DNA of 5,695 nucleotides, from assembly GCA_017614625.1 (NCBI GenBank), contig JAGABK010000022.1:1-5695 (forward strand), in the 5' to 3' direction. The stretch's first letter is position 1; every line of letters starts with the position of its first letter. The notes under the pieces are model-generated. The model was not told where the DNA came from. It worked only from the letters and a program-made list of their open reading frames with translations, and searched no databases. A program made the position numbers and the translations under genes. Positions 5,138 through 5,695 of this stretch are shown here, one piece after another. The stretch is from Spirochaetales bacterium (GTDB lineage: Bacteria; Spirochaetota; Spirochaetia; Sphaerochaetales; Sphaerochaetaceae).

Positions 5138-5695
5138 TCACTGCTCCTCGAACGAGTCGCCGAAGTAGATGTCCCTTGCGACCTCGTTGGCCAGGAGGTC
5201 GTTCCTGTTGCCGGAGACGAGGATCTTGCCGTCGCTGATGATGTGGGAACTGGTGGTTATGGAGAGTGCGTCGCGGACGTTGTGGTCGGTCAGGAGGATT
5301 CCTATGCCGAGCTTCGCCAGCGACCTGACGATCTGCTTGATCTCGTAGACTGCCTTGGGGTCGATTCCCGCGAAGGGCTCGTCCAGAAGCAGGAACTTCG
5401 GGCTCGTGGCCAGACAGCGCGCGATCTCCGTGCGCCTGCGCTCTCCTCCGGAGAGGGTGTAGCCCTTCTGCCTGGCGAGGTGGGTCAGTCCGAACGACTT
5501 CAGAAGGCCCTTGACGATCTCGTCCTCGCGGCGCCTGTCGATGTCGCCCCTGGTCTCGGCCACCAGGCGGATGTTGTCCTCCACGCTGAGCTTGCGGAAG
5601 ATCGACGGCTCATGCGGCAGATAGGAGATGCCCATGCGGGCGCGCTTGTACATGGGAAGGTCGGTGATGTCCATCCCGTTGACCGCGATGGTGCC
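5138..5695 (-). CDS. lptB: LPS export ABC transporter ATP-binding protein LptB (5' partial)
   Basis: LptB is the cytoplasmic ATPase of the LptB2FG transporter that drives lipopolysaccharide from the inner membrane toward the LptC/LptA bridge. The frame runs off the right edge, so 185 C-terminal residues are seen and about 55 residues with the Walker A motif are missing. An internal ATG at 5674-5672 is not the start, because the frame continues (GTIAVNG) before it. Visible are the subfamily string LPMYKRARMGISYLP, the ABC signature LSGGE, Walker B FLLLDEP with D-loop AGIDP, the H-loop His in LLTDHNVRDAL, and a tail ARDIYFGDSF close to that of LptB proteins. The Q-loop position reads LPHEPSIF where LPQEASIF is usual. 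The stop is 12 bases from rpoN, so the two should share an mRNA. It implies an outer membrane with LPS or a related glycolipid. Confidence 0.9.
   Translation of the reverse strand, partial: GTIAVNGMDITDLPMYKRARMGISYLPHEPSIFRKLSVEDNIRLVAETRGDIDRRREDEIVKGLLKSFGLTHLARQKGYTLSGGERRRTEIARCLATSPKFLLLDEPFAGIDPKAVYEIKQIVRSLAKLGIGILLTDHNVRDALSITTSSHIISDGKILVSGNRNDLLANEVARDIYFGDSFEEQ

Noticed and set aside
1..5695. CRISPR array, tRNA, rRNA, insertion sequence, toxin-antitoxin pair or phage genes
   Set aside because: No regularly spaced repeats, clover-leaf, inverted-repeat ends, transposase motifs or phage protein families were seen; genes fill the window apart from short gaps of under 100 bases.

Overview
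The window carries ordinary chromosomal housekeeping genes from a moderately GC-rich bacterium (roughly 60% G+C by eye). The LexA recognition-helix region (SPKAAYDHLRALEKK) resembles the spirochaete type as I remember it from Leptospira (AKGAYDHLKAIEKKG). Together with a sigma-54 factor and an Lpt-type ABC ATPase, this suggests a diderm, most likely a spirochaete related to Treponema or Sphaerochaeta. That placement is inference from remembered family features, not a database match.

Two gene clusters converge on one strong hairpin terminator at about 3253-3285. The left cluster reads rightwards. It holds the tail of an unrecognised protein (2-148, perhaps a P-loop kinase), then lexA (132-761), holA (DNA polymerase III delta subunit, 764-1822) and an M18-family aminopeptidase (1853-3214). 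The first three are overlapping or nearly touching and the aminopeptidase follows after 30 bases, so they look like one operon. No promoter or SOS operator is visible in the 131 bases before lexA, so its control probably lies further upstream.

The right cluster reads leftwards. It holds lptB (LPS-export ATPase, 5' end cut by the window edge at 5695), rpoN (sigma-54, 5125-3677) and hpf (short ribosome hibernation factor, 3603-3307). This lptB-rpoN-hpf order is the one known from Proteobacteria such as E. coli. lptB and rpoN are 12 bases apart and must be co-transcribed. hpf is set off by 73 bases that contain a near-consensus sigma-70 promoter of its own, so ribosome hibernation can be switched on separately from sigma-54 synthesis.

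Functionally, the left cluster joins the SOS repressor with a clamp-loader subunit and a cytosolic peptidase. The right cluster joins envelope biogenesis, alternative-sigma transcription and stationary-phase ribosome protection. I see no mobile element, CRISPR array, tRNA, rRNA or phage gene, and no sign of an undescribed system. The points worth a second look are fine-scale: the internal hpf promoter, a His in the LptB Q-loop position, a Ser/Tyr/Asp-rich low-complexity segment and RpoN-box substitutions in sigma-54, and the start-site choice of holA.
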